Assembly: GCF_002749975.1 (NCBI RefSeq) | Contig: NZ_PEIG01000003.1 | Coordinates: forward strand, 248,001-312,000 | Direction of reading: 5' to 3' | DNA length: 64,000 nucleotides | Source: Gloeocapsopsis sp. IPPAS B-1203 | Lineage (GTDB): Bacteria; Cyanobacteriota; Cyanobacteriia; Cyanobacteriales; Chroococcidiopsidaceae | Part shown: positions 28,091-36,915 of the stretch, in pieces | How the letters are laid out: each line of letters opens with the position of its first letter | How positions within the stretch are numbered: position 1 is the first letter of the stretch | The notes under the pieces: model-generated | Databases searched by the model: none | Told to the model about the DNA's origin: nothing | Seen by the model: the letters and a program-made list of their open reading frames with translations, nothing else | Position numbers and translations under genes: made by a program

Positions 28091-28191
28091 GACGCATATA
28101 GCTGATCAGGATGAGTATAAAAAGGCTGGGCGTGACCAGCGATTGACCACCTTAAGAATATTACTCTAGGTTATATCTTGCACCAAGCCTT

Positions 28192-28306
28192 GCGAATGGA
28201 ATTCGCGGCTATACAAACTCTTTCCGCCGGCGCGGACTAACGAAAAATCGAGGTGTTTGTAACCTGCCTACGCAGGTTTTGTCTGATTAGCTGCGGTTGA
28301 AACCGC
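28192..28306. repeat. Multi-hairpin dispersed repeat element
   Basis: Four perfect inverted repeats lie in 115 bp: GCGAAT/ATTCGC (28192-28206), TCCGC/GCGGA (28223-28236), AACCTGC/GCAGGTT (28261-28278) and GCGGTT/AACCGC (28293-28306). It is much richer in GC than its surroundings. This series-of-hairpins design is typical of dispersed non-coding repeats in cyanobacterial genomes. It lies between convergent genes and may also stop transcription. The rest of the 28091-28394 gap holds nothing else I can support. Confidence 0.75.
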
Positions 28307-28394
28307 TAAGTGCAAGATGTGAATCTAGTAAATCTTGTGAAAGCCTAGCCAACTTAGAATTTTGGTGACGAGCGCAGCTTTCAAGGTGAGAGAT

Positions 28395-29531
28395 TTACTT
28401 AGCAACGCCTGCTTCAAAAACAAACTTTGGAATACGTAGTGTGTCTAAGTATTTTTGGCAGACAGATTCTAGATTAAATTGGTCTAGCCAACCTGCATCA
28501 ACAGGCTTGGAGCTACCAGATAATACACTCAAAATTGCCTCGGCCATAGCTTTGCTATCACCTACTGGTACTAGCCATCCATACTTGCCATTAGCAAGAA
28601 CCTCAGCAGGACCACTTTGGCAATCAGTAGAGATTACAGGTGTTCCCACAGCCATAGCTTCAACAATTACGTTACCAAAACCCTCCCAAGCTGAAGACAA
28701 AGCTAGCACCTTTGCTTTAGCCATATAAGAATATGGATTTTGCACAAAGCCAAGCATAGTTACATCATTTTCTAAACCTAATTTAGCTATTAGGTTATTG
28801 AGATTCTGCTGCTCGCTTCCTTGTCCTAAAATCATTAGCCGGCATGGGCGTACTTTTCGTACCTGAGCAAAAGCTTGAATCAGCATAGGAAAGTCTTTTT
28901 GTGGCACTAATCTGCCCACTCCTATGATGACTGGCGGCTCTCCAGGTTTAAACCAAGAGTGCTCTACAGATTCTTGAGATTTTTTACCCAAATTAGGAGT
29001 CACTATTGGGTTATAAATAACCTCTATACGCTTCTTTGGCATACCAGTAATTTGTACTAAATCTGCAGCTACGCCTTGTGATACAGCTATAATCTTATGA
29101 GCCCAAGGATACAATAGCTTGGCAAAAAGAGGTGCACGGTGAACTCTGCCTGTTGACATTTTTGCATCTAACGAAAGGTTACTGTCTTCACGCACAACAA
29201 TCTGCGTAGAGGAAAATGTAAGTAATTTTGCTACCAAAGCAGCTTCGATACATGGATGCAAACTGACAACCATGATCGAAGGTTTCTCATTTCTCAGGTA
29301 ACGCATTAGTTGAGGAATACCGTGTCGAAATGGCTTTGGTGCATTCAAGTCAACGATTCTGACTTCTGATGGAACTTGTGGCAAGTAAGGTCCTGTGACG
29401 CTGTTAAGCACGAGATCGATTTTCAATCCTTGCCGGATAAAGTATTGCATCAAGTTGACTAAAACTCGCTCTGCCCCGCCACCATGAAGCTGATATATGT
29501 AAAACGCAACGTGAGTTTGATTTTTATGCAT
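28395..29531 (-). CDS. Family 4 glycosyltransferase
   Basis: 378 aa GT-B fold. The N-terminal half contains LHGGGAERVLVNLMQYF; the C-terminal half has VIIGVGRLVPQKDFPMLIQA, MLGFVQNPY and the donor-binding EGFGNVIVEAMAVGTPVIST (ExnExxxE pattern), then GPAEVL. It transfers a sugar with retention of configuration from a nucleotide donor. It is the last gene of operon 1, 160 bp after the flippase gene. That gap contains a TTTGCCTAA/TTAGGCAAA inverted repeat (29582-29638). Confidence 0.9.
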   Translation of the reverse strand: MHKNQTHVAFYIYQLHGGGAERVLVNLMQYFIRQGLKIDLVLNSVTGPYLPQVPSEVRIVDLNAPKPFRHGIPQLMRYLRNEKPSIMVVSLHPCIEAALVAKLLTFSSTQIVVREDSNLSLDAKMSTGRVHRAPLFAKLLYPWAHKIIAVSQGVAADLVQITGMPKKRIEVIYNPIVTPNLGKKSQESVEHSWFKPGEPPVIIGVGRLVPQKDFPMLIQAFAQVRKVRPCRLMILGQGSEQQNLNNLIAKLGLENDVTMLGFVQNPYSYMAKAKVLALSSAWEGFGNVIVEAMAVGTPVISTDCQSGPAEVLANGKYGWLVPVGDSKAMAEAILSVLSGSSKPVDAGWLDQFNLESVCQKYLDTLRIPKFVFEAGVAK

Positions 29532-29691
29532 AGTAGAGTGTTGAAGTTAAATTAAGTTATAAAGGTGAATATAATACGCCTTTTGCCTAACACAATTCTT
29601 TTGCTTAAACGAGATATGAACAACTAACTTTAGGCAAATTTATAGTTCTAAATCAGTTATTTAAAGTTTTTCTATTGTTCAAAATAATGTT

Positions 29692-30978
29692 TTATAATTT
29701 CAATTTCTTATAAAAATTTGGCAGTAAAGTAAATCTACTAAATACTAGTTTAATTGCCAATATATTAAATATAACTGAAAGCAAAATATGAATCATCAGT
29801 GCCGTTAGAGATAACCAAAATATACCCCATCTCACTGAGATTAGTAAGAATGCTATAAAGATTACAGTATAGATGACATCGTAGGAGAGAGTAATGCGAG
29901 TTTTATCCACTGCATTTAAGAGCATAGAAGAAGCATCCTTAAAGGTACGAGGAATAACAGACAGACAAACCAATATCAACACAGGAATTGCTGCTGTCCA
30001 CTTTTGACCAAAGATAATTGGCACGTAAATTGGTGCTAAAACTGACTGTAAAATCACAAGTGAGACTATAAATGTAGCAATTGTTTTTACACTTTTAAAA
30101 TAGCGCTCCTTCAAATATTCATAGTTATTGCGTACAGCACAAATGTGAGGGTATAAAGCCAAAGTAAAGTTATAGGATATGTTCATTGTAATTCCAGAAC
30201 CAGCATTGAAGGCGAAATAGTAAAGTCCTAATTCATTAATACCTAAAAACTTTCCAACTATTAAATAATCTAAGTGCATTCTTAGCTTATTTAATAAGTC
30301 AATGCCGATCAAATCTTTGCCAAATTTTACGATTTCTTGCCACTGTTTAAAAGTGAGATGTTTAGGAGGTCGCCAAGGATGATTTCTCCAGTTGATAATA
30401 ATCCATACTGGAGTGGATAGCAGCATAGCCCAAACTATAGCCCAGACTCCCATACCCAAAAGAGCGAAAGTGACAATAATAATATTGCTAATTAATGCTT
30501 GAGTTGCATTACATATTGCTGTAACCTTTAATCGGTTTTCACGTTCTACTAGAGCAGAATTTACCAAAAATAAAGGAAACATTATATAGACTAAGGCAAT
30601 AGTGCAGAGAGGCAAAACAAGATTACTATTGTTATAAAAGTAGGCAATAGGAAAAGCCGCAAGGCACTGAATCACAAAAATTGAGATACACAGAATCCAA
30701 TTCAACCAGTAGGATGTATCTGATACAGTTTTGACATCCTCTTCCTTAGTCTGAATAATCTTGGCTCCTATACCATGTCTGAGGGTGAAGACAGTAGCAA
30801 ATTCATAAATTGTGTAAATCACTGCCGTTAGTCCGTAATCTTCGGTACTGAACGTACGAGCTAGGGTAACTGTTGTTCCTAAGCGAAAGATCCGATTGAC
30901 TAGCTCTGCTCCACCCAGCCAGCCAACATTACGAATAAATTCTCCGGATAATATCTGCTTTAGCCTATTGACTACCAT
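29692..30978 (-). CDS. Wzx-like polysaccharide flippase (MOP superfamily)
   Basis: 428 aa with about twelve hydrophobic segments and the N-terminal signature GGAELVNRIFRLGTTVTLAR, followed by TFSTEDYGL, of PST-type flippases. It moves undecaprenyl-linked repeat units across the inner membrane to the polymerase. The start shares one base with the stop of the upstream GT4 gene (TAATG), so translation is coupled. Confidence 0.9.
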   Translation of the reverse strand: MVVNRLKQILSGEFIRNVGWLGGAELVNRIFRLGTTVTLARTFSTEDYGLTAVIYTIYEFATVFTLRHGIGAKIIQTKEEDVKTVSDTSYWLNWILCISIFVIQCLAAFPIAYFYNNSNLVLPLCTIALVYIMFPLFLVNSALVERENRLKVTAICNATQALISNIIIVTFALLGMGVWAIVWAMLLSTPVWIIINWRNHPWRPPKHLTFKQWQEIVKFGKDLIGIDLLNKLRMHLDYLIVGKFLGINELGLYYFAFNAGSGITMNISYNFTLALYPHICAVRNNYEYLKERYFKSVKTIATFIVSLVILQSVLAPIYVPIIFGQKWTAAIPVLILVCLSVIPRTFKDASSMLLNAVDKTRITLSYDVIYTVIFIAFLLISVRWGIFWLSLTALMIHILLSVIFNILAIKLVFSRFTLLPNFYKKLKL

Positions 30979-32423
30979 TAGGAAAAATTAGTACTGTTAC
31001 TTCTTTGTCTGTATTGGGTCAAGAGAACATTACGTAGTTGTTGGCCAATTACTTCAGGTGAAAAGCAACTCTCAGCACGGTAGCGAGCATGTTGACCTAA
31101 CTCTCGACTCCAAGCTTCATCGTCCAAAACTCGACCAATTGCTGATGCTAGTGCTGTAGCATCACCACGCGGGACGACTATTCCACCAGCAGCCTCATCC
31201 CCTGCCAAAATGTCGGGTACGCCAGGAGCGTCAGCAGCTACCACAGGCAAGCCACAGGACATGGCTTCGATTGGCGCGACAGGAAAACCTTCTTGTCGAG
31301 ATGGGAGAGTATAAACATCGGCTGCGCAGAGGTATTGCTGAATTATGGTGCGATCGCTGACAAACTCGTTTAGCCATTGCACGCCCTTTAACTGCATGGT
31401 GCTAAGGTGCTGGCGAAATTGATTAGCATCACTACCTGTTCCCACTAGTAGCAGGCGCAAGTCTTTATCGGGGCGACTGTCGCAAATTTGTTTCCAAGCC
31501 TTCAACAAAATATCTAGTCCTTTGCGCTCGATCTCAACTCGTCCGTGCCACACAACAACCTTAGCGTCAAGGGGAATATCAAGTTCTGCCCGTGCTTTGC
31601 TGCGGTCAATAGCTTGCCATGATGCTAAATCTAGTGGGTTGAAAATTTGAGCTATTTTGCTAGACGATATGCCGTAACGCGCGCGCACTCGCTCAATCTC
31701 AGTTTTGGTTGGGATAATTACACTCGTGCATAAACGAAACGATAGATATCGCAGCGGCACTTCAACAAAGCTATGAGTTTGAGCGCTTCCTTGAAAAGTT
31801 GCGAACACTGGTAGGCGCATCAACTGCCCCAAAAGCACACAAGTGTCAAAGCGAGCATATTCATATTCTTGACATAGGATAGCTTGACAGTTCTCGCGCT
31901 CTAGTTCGCGTGCTAATACAGCTAGTGGCGTTGATAAGTAAGTTCCCAGGCTCTTAGCTAGTTCCTTAATAATTGTCAGGAACGAATGGCGGGTCTGATT
32001 TTCATCCTGAATATCCTTAAAGGATGGAGCCTCGCTTCCTCCGTAAGCATTCAGCGACTTACGCCGTACAGCACGGTAGGCATGATAAATCTTAGCAGCA
32101 GGCAGCACGCAAATCTTGGTTCCAGTAGGCAGATGAATAAAGCGTGATGGTTGGTCAATCCGCGCTGAAATGCAAAACAGTACTGTCCGTACTCCGCTTT
32201 GTTTTAAAGCATTAACGTAGCCAAACATCCAGCTACCGACAAATTCTTTACAGAAAGTCTCGAATGAAATGTTGATGCTATCTAAAAAATCATCAATCAG
32301 ATCGTAACAGTGGAGTAAAGCGATCGCTGGTTCTGGAGAACTATTAGCATCAGAAAGTCGGACTGTAGGTTCATGTATATCGCTTTGCTCAGTTTGCTCT
32401 AATGTAGAACGTTTTTTCATCAT
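30978..32423 (-). CDS. Family 4 glycosyltransferase
   Basis: 481 aa. An N-terminal half with a long acceptor-binding region and LLHCYDLIDDFLDSIN near residue 40 precedes the donor-binding domain: VVVWHGRVEIERKGLDILL, LLVGTGSDANQF, VYTLPSRQEGFPVAPIEAMS and GLPVVAADAPGVPDILAG. Longer than most GT4 enzymes. The stop overlaps the flippase start and its own start shares a base with the upstream GT2 stop, so it sits in the middle of a coupled operon. Confidence 0.9.
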   Translation of the reverse strand: MMKKRSTLEQTEQSDIHEPTVRLSDANSSPEPAIALLHCYDLIDDFLDSINISFETFCKEFVGSWMFGYVNALKQSGVRTVLFCISARIDQPSRFIHLPTGTKICVLPAAKIYHAYRAVRRKSLNAYGGSEAPSFKDIQDENQTRHSFLTIIKELAKSLGTYLSTPLAVLARELERENCQAILCQEYEYARFDTCVLLGQLMRLPVFATFQGSAQTHSFVEVPLRYLSFRLCTSVIIPTKTEIERVRARYGISSSKIAQIFNPLDLASWQAIDRSKARAELDIPLDAKVVVWHGRVEIERKGLDILLKAWKQICDSRPDKDLRLLLVGTGSDANQFRQHLSTMQLKGVQWLNEFVSDRTIIQQYLCAADVYTLPSRQEGFPVAPIEAMSCGLPVVAADAPGVPDILAGDEAAGGIVVPRGDATALASAIGRVLDDEAWSRELGQHARYRAESCFSPEVIGQQLRNVLLTQYRQRSNSTNFS

Positions 32424-33400
32424 TAAACTCTAGGAGCGCTAATAGTAATTTGTTTTCTCACCCAATACAAGAAATAATTAGCAACTTGTGGTGGAAAAAT
32501 TCGTTTCAACAACAATTTGAATGCTAATTTTTGGATTGTTTTATCTAGTAAAGTTGCAGGTTGTATGCGAATTGCTGATAATAAGTGTTGCTGAGCTTGG
32601 CTAATTGCACCGCTATCAGTGCGATGTTGTAAATATAAGCTGGCAGAATACTTATGAAAGTTAGTGAGGGTATAGCGTTTAAGATATTGCAGTTCTGGAG
32701 GAGCTGCTTGATATGCTTTTTCCATTGCAACTATAGCTTCTTTTTTCATCACCTCAACTTTAGATGACATCGAGCTAGGAGAGCGACGATAGAAAATTTG
32801 CTGCTTAGGCACGACAATAAAGTGCCAACGAGCAGCTAGCCGTAACCAATAGTCCCAGTCTGCACAGCCAGCACAAGCAGGATCGAACTTTCCTACCGAA
32901 TCAATTGCTTGCCTGCGAATCAATGTATTTGAGCCACTGTGAACAAAATCACTGACTAACAGCTTTTCATAAACATTACCCGTAAAAGAATATGGGGGTG
33001 ATGGGCGAAACGATAAAGCTTCTCCCTGTTCGTCCACGTCCATGAAACAAGTCCAGCTATAAGCAACACCTACTTGTGGATTCTTCTCTAGGGCTGCTAC
33101 TTGTAACTCTAATTTATCTGGTGTCCACAAATCATCAGCGTCGAGAAAGGCAATAAACTCTCCAATGGCGTTAGATATACCGCGATTGCGAGCTATACAC
33201 ACTCCACTATTCTCATAGGAGAAAACTTTTAGGCGATCGTCTTTGATACTCTGAACTAATTCTAAAGTTCTATCCTTTGAGCCATCATTAATAACAATTA
33301 ACTCAAAATCCTGAAAAGTTTGTTGCTGAACAGTTGCTATTGTTTTCCTAATAGTTTGTTCAGCATTATAAGCTGGAATAATAACAGAAATCAGTGTCAT
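32423..33400 (-). CDS. Family 2 glycosyltransferase
   Basis: 325 aa. SVIIPAYNAEQTIRKTIATV, IVINDGSKDRTLELV, NSGVCIARNRGISNAIGEFI and FLDADDLWTPDKLELQV form the GT2 core with its DxD site. Middle residues CADWDYWLRLAARW hold the usual ED/D catalytic region in variant form. It is a tandem paralogue of the gene just upstream (33439-34404), separated by 38 bp. Confidence 0.88.
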   Translation of the reverse strand: MTLISVIIPAYNAEQTIRKTIATVQQQTFQDFELIVINDGSKDRTLELVQSIKDDRLKVFSYENSGVCIARNRGISNAIGEFIAFLDADDLWTPDKLELQVAALEKNPQVGVAYSWTCFMDVDEQGEALSFRPSPPYSFTGNVYEKLLVSDFVHSGSNTLIRRQAIDSVGKFDPACAGCADWDYWLRLAARWHFIVVPKQQIFYRRSPSSMSSKVEVMKKEAIVAMEKAYQAAPPELQYLKRYTLTNFHKYSASLYLQHRTDSGAISQAQQHLLSAIRIQPATLLDKTIQKLAFKLLLKRIFPPQVANYFLYWVRKQITISAPRV

Positions 33401-33438
33401 ATATTGCTCAAGTCTAATAAACTATTAAAATTCTGCTT

Positions 33439-34404
33439 TTATTGTCCAATACTTAGTGGAAGCCTACGTAAGTTATTGATAAGTGTTAATGTTTTATTGT
33501 AACCATTTAGCCCCAGGCATCTGATTAAGCCAATACTGATAGTCAAGTTGATAAAAGATTGAAAGAAAAGTAGGCGAGGAGAGTTGACAAATGCTAACTT
33601 CCAGTAATGACTGACCAGTTTGTAATCTTGATTTTTAGCTTGTAATACTTTCCAAGCTAAAAAGAGATTTGTTAAACCGTAGCTGCGTTTTTTTAAAAAT
33701 TGTAAGTTTGCTGGAACAGAATTAAATGTTTTTTCGATTACTTTATAAAAATTTTGTTCCATTGCTTGCAAATTTTTAGAGCCATTGTTTAAGTGTTGGC
33801 GATAATAAACTAAAGGTTCTTTTATGACTGCGAAAGGATAGCTAGAGGCAATCCGCAGCCACATATCCCAGTCTTCAACCCAAGAACCTAAATTGCGATC
33901 AAATACTCCCACTTTTTCAAAGCAGGAACGGCGTACCATAGCTACGCTTCCGCAACCGACGATATTAAATTCAGTTAGTTTTTTCCAAACGTTACCTTCT
34001 GCTAAACTTGCGAAGACTCTTCCTGTGGGTTTGCCGTTTGGATCGGCTACAACTGTCCACGTGTAAACTAAACCTACATCGGGGTTGCTTTGGAGCGATT
34101 GCACTTGCTTTTCTAGCTTGGTCGGTTTCCAAAGATCGTCAGCATCCAGAAAGGCTAAATATTCTCCTTGAGCATGAGCAATTCCAGTATTTCTTGCTGC
34201 AGCTAAGCCTCGATTTTCTTGGGAAATCAGCTTAACTCGTGGATCGGTAATTTGGGCAGCCCAGCGCTCAATTTCATCAGTGCTACCATCATTAACAATG
34301 ATCGTTTCAAAGTCATCAAATGTTTGTTTGAGGAGACTGTCTAACGTCTCTGGAAGGTAATTCATTGCATTGTATGCGGGAATTATAACAGATACTTGCG
34401 GCAT
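33439..34404 (-). CDS. Family 2 glycosyltransferase
   Basis: 321 aa. SVIIPAYNAMNYLPETLDSL, IIVNDGSTDEIE, NRGLAAARNTGIAHAQGEYL and FLDADDLWKPTKLEKQV mark the GT2 core, with VEDWDMWLRIASSYPF carrying the catalytic ED. It resembles the downstream neighbour along its full length, suggesting tandem duplication followed by divergence in acceptor specificity. The C-terminal ~60 residues are hydrophobic and may attach to the membrane. Confidence 0.88.
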   Translation of the reverse strand: MPQVSVIIPAYNAMNYLPETLDSLLKQTFDDFETIIVNDGSTDEIERWAAQITDPRVKLISQENRGLAAARNTGIAHAQGEYLAFLDADDLWKPTKLEKQVQSLQSNPDVGLVYTWTVVADPNGKPTGRVFASLAEGNVWKKLTEFNIVGCGSVAMVRRSCFEKVGVFDRNLGSWVEDWDMWLRIASSYPFAVIKEPLVYYRQHLNNGSKNLQAMEQNFYKVIEKTFNSVPANLQFLKKRSYGLTNLFLAWKVLQAKNQDYKLVSHYWKLAFVNSPRLLFFQSFINLTISIGLIRCLGLNGYNKTLTLINNLRRLPLSIGQ

Positions 34405-34459
34405 ACTAAAAACTTTTTTACTTATTAAAAATTGCCTTGATTCTAAGATAGTAAGAATT

Positions 34460-35455
34460 CTAGAAAGAACTTGACTGCGTCCCTTTATATTGGGTAAGTA
34501 GCTGGCGATCGCTCAGAATGCGATCGCTCTTTCTTCCCATAAAGTAATATGATGATGCAGCATCAAATGTACCAGGTTGATTAATTAAATAATAGTCGAA
34601 ATATTTCAACCAAAATGACGTTATTCTTGCAAAAGCTTTGACTAACATTCTTGCTTTATGTCCCTTGACAAAACTCAAAAGAAAGTATTGATATGACCAA
34701 GCTAGTGCCATTGCTGAACCACAAGCAGCACCACTACAAACTTCTTCAAATTTTTTGAACAAACGACGATGTCCTAAATGAGTGAAGCGAGTAAAATCAT
34801 ATTTACCCAAATGTACTTGTTGTATAAATGGAGTTTCTGAATAAACTAATCCATCATCTTTTAGTACTCGATGAATTTCTTCCACGCAACGATTCGGATC
34901 TACAACGTGTTCGAGTACAGCTTGTATAATTACACCGTCAAACGAATTATCATCAAAGGGAATGTCATGCGCGTCAGATATTAAAGCAGTACGAGAACCA
35001 AAACAAACGTCGCTTTCGACAAATTCAATTTCAGGAAAGGACAAGAGTGCGTCCATTCCCTCACCCAGGACACTACCACCAATTACGAGAACTCTAGATT
35101 TCATATTTTGTTGCAATAACATCTGGGCAAATTTTTTGTAATTCTGTTTGCCTTTGAGATTTTCTCCGATACTGGGAATCAAGTTGATCAGGATTCGTTC
35201 TTGTTTGGATTTCGGTTTAAGTTTGATACTTTCAGTATTTATAAAGTCAGCGATCGCGAATACGCTGTCCGAATCGTCAATCAAAATAGGTATTCCATCA
35301 ATTATAGGAAACTCAGATTTGCATTGGAAATTCTTGCATTTAAAAGAGCGATCGCTCAATGTTAATTTAGATTTACAGACTGGACACTGAAGCAGTTTTT
35401 GTGTATCCTCTGTTAATTTCAATATAGTATCTACCGATTTAAGATTAGTATTCAT
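34460..35455 (-). CDS. SAM-dependent methyltransferase with N-terminal zinc ribbon (Trm112-like)
   Basis: 331 aa. An N-terminal ribbon (CPVCKSKLTLSDRSFKCKN, FQCKSEFPIIDGIPILI) has the four-Cys pattern of Trm112-like domains found on sugar methyltransferases. A class I fold follows: VLVIGGSVLGEGMD (motif I), DAHDIPFDDNSFDGVIIQAV, LEHVVDPNRCVEEIHRVLKD. It probably methylates a sugar of the repeat unit. Its start overlaps the stop of the polymerase gene by 4 bp. Confidence 0.85.
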   Translation of the reverse strand: MNTNLKSVDTILKLTEDTQKLLQCPVCKSKLTLSDRSFKCKNFQCKSEFPIIDGIPILIDDSDSVFAIADFINTESIKLKPKSKQERILINLIPSIGENLKGKQNYKKFAQMLLQQNMKSRVLVIGGSVLGEGMDALLSFPEIEFVESDVCFGSRTALISDAHDIPFDDNSFDGVIIQAVLEHVVDPNRCVEEIHRVLKDDGLVYSETPFIQQVHLGKYDFTRFTHLGHRRLFKKFEEVCSGAACGSAMALAWSYQYFLLSFVKGHKARMLVKAFARITSFWLKYFDYYLINQPGTFDAASSYYFMGRKSDRILSDRQLLTQYKGTQSSSF

Positions 35456-36915
35456 ACCTTAGTTCCTCTACTATTGATTGCCACCAAATTATTTGCAGGC
35501 TGTTGATTCCAATTCCAACCAGCAACCGCAAAAACGCTCCACCAGTAAAAAAAGAAAGGAGTGTGTCTCCAGATATTATCAGTAGCCATTGCTACAAGCA
35601 TAGATATCAAAATAGCTAATAAAATAAAGCACAAGTTTCGTTGTGGACTGTTTTGGGGTGTAGTCCGCAGTAAGTAAACAAGTCGAATAAATTGAGCGCC
35701 AAGAAAGGCAAGAAAAGCTATTAGACCCACAATTCCTTCTTCTACTAACGCCCGAATGTAATCATTATGGGCATAATTATGAAAGACACTCAGGTAATGG
35801 CTAGTTGACAAGCCATGACCTAAAAACGGAGAATTTTGCCAAGACTGTAGCAGAAAAGTCCATTGGGCAAGCCGCCAATTAAAACTATTTAGATCTGTGC
35901 GCGACAGCAAAATTGCTCGCGACACATCTATGTTAGGGTTAAAAAGAGGCGTGTTAGCAAAGGTGTTGAGGCGTTCTTGACCAAACGGTGTACTAATAAA
36001 TAGCCCTAGGACTATTACAAGTAAAAGTATTCCAGCGATCGCATTTTTTAACTTCAACTGAGAGGCAGTTGCAACTAAAACAAACGTCCCAAGCATAGCT
36101 AAGCCAGATAAAGATTTGCTACCCACAAAGACAAAAACAAGTAAGCCAAGTAAAATTAGCAAAGGCAAACTTCGCTTTGTTAATTTCAACTTCCAATAAG
36201 TCAAACCAATGAATAGTAACAAGTAAGTTGCTAAGCCACTTGGATGACCCAAAGTCCCCTTAATTCTGTTTGCTCCTTCTACTGAATATAAACCGCTTAC
36301 GTTTTCAGTTGATAGCAAGGGCGGTAGAAGCGAACTAGGCACGAACATCTGCAATAGCGCTACTGTAACAGGTACAATGAGTGACACAAATAGCAATGAT
36401 ATTATCTTGTTGGGAGCGACTCTCCCCTGAAGTTGCATCACCAATAAGTAAAACGCCAACCACGAAAATATTCGCACCCATTCGCGGATACTGTCTGGCA
36501 GAACTGAGGCATCAAGTCCCAATCCGCCTAAAGGTAAGAGTATTACCCATAAGCCTTGTAGCGCTACCCAGCCAGCGAAGAACCACCAAAAGCGATCAGT
36601 TTGCACACTCTGGTGTGTTAGCAACTGTACAGTTACATAGAGCAAAGTTAAGGCATCAACTCCAATAGCAAATGCAGCTGGGATCTGCTGAGCAGAGAAA
36701 ATATCAAGAGAACTGCGTAGAATCAGCAAGCCTAGTACTGCTCGCTCGAAGTCTGCAAAAAAATAGATAACTGCAACTACTGCAACTATAGCTAAACCCA
36801 AGTAAAGCGGTTGAGCGCCTGCGAGAAATCCTGCAACTATACCTACTGCCACACCTCCGATACTGACCCAGAAAGCTAAACGTGAGGAAGGCAGTTTGAG
36901 ATCACTGATCAACAT
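35452..36915 (-). CDS. Wzy-like O-antigen polymerase/ligase family membrane protein
   Basis: 487 aa with about eleven membrane segments. The Wzy_C/WaaL-type periplasmic loop lies at ~300-400: FNWRLAQWTFLLQSWQNSPF, LGHGLSTSHYL, FHNYAHNDYIRALVEEGIVG, with the His-Asn pattern of the family. As the only such protein in the operon it most likely polymerises flipped repeat units. It overlaps the co-polymerase gene by 14 bp and the methyltransferase gene by 4 bp. Confidence 0.88.
   Translation of the reverse strand: MLISDLKLPSSRLAFWVSIGGVAVGIVAGFLAGAQPLYLGLAIVAVVAVIYFFADFERAVLGLLILRSSLDIFSAQQIPAAFAIGVDALTLLYVTVQLLTHQSVQTDRFWWFFAGWVALQGLWVILLPLGGLGLDASVLPDSIREWVRIFSWLAFYLLVMQLQGRVAPNKIISLLFVSLIVPVTVALLQMFVPSSLLPPLLSTENVSGLYSVEGANRIKGTLGHPSGLATYLLLFIGLTYWKLKLTKRSLPLLILLGLLVFVFVGSKSLSGLAMLGTFVLVATASQLKLKNAIAGILLLVIVLGLFISTPFGQERLNTFANTPLFNPNIDVSRAILLSRTDLNSFNWRLAQWTFLLQSWQNSPFLGHGLSTSHYLSVFHNYAHNDYIRALVEEGIVGLIAFLAFLGAQFIRLVYLLRTTPQNSPQRNLCFILLAILISMLVAMATDNIWRHTPFFFYWWSVFAVAGWNWNQQPANNLVAINSRGTKV

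Noticed and set aside
29582-29638. TTTGCCTAA/TTAGGCAAA inverted repeat between Wzx and GT4
   Set aside because: Arms are 39 nt apart in AT-rich DNA with no clear T-run or known motif; could be chance.
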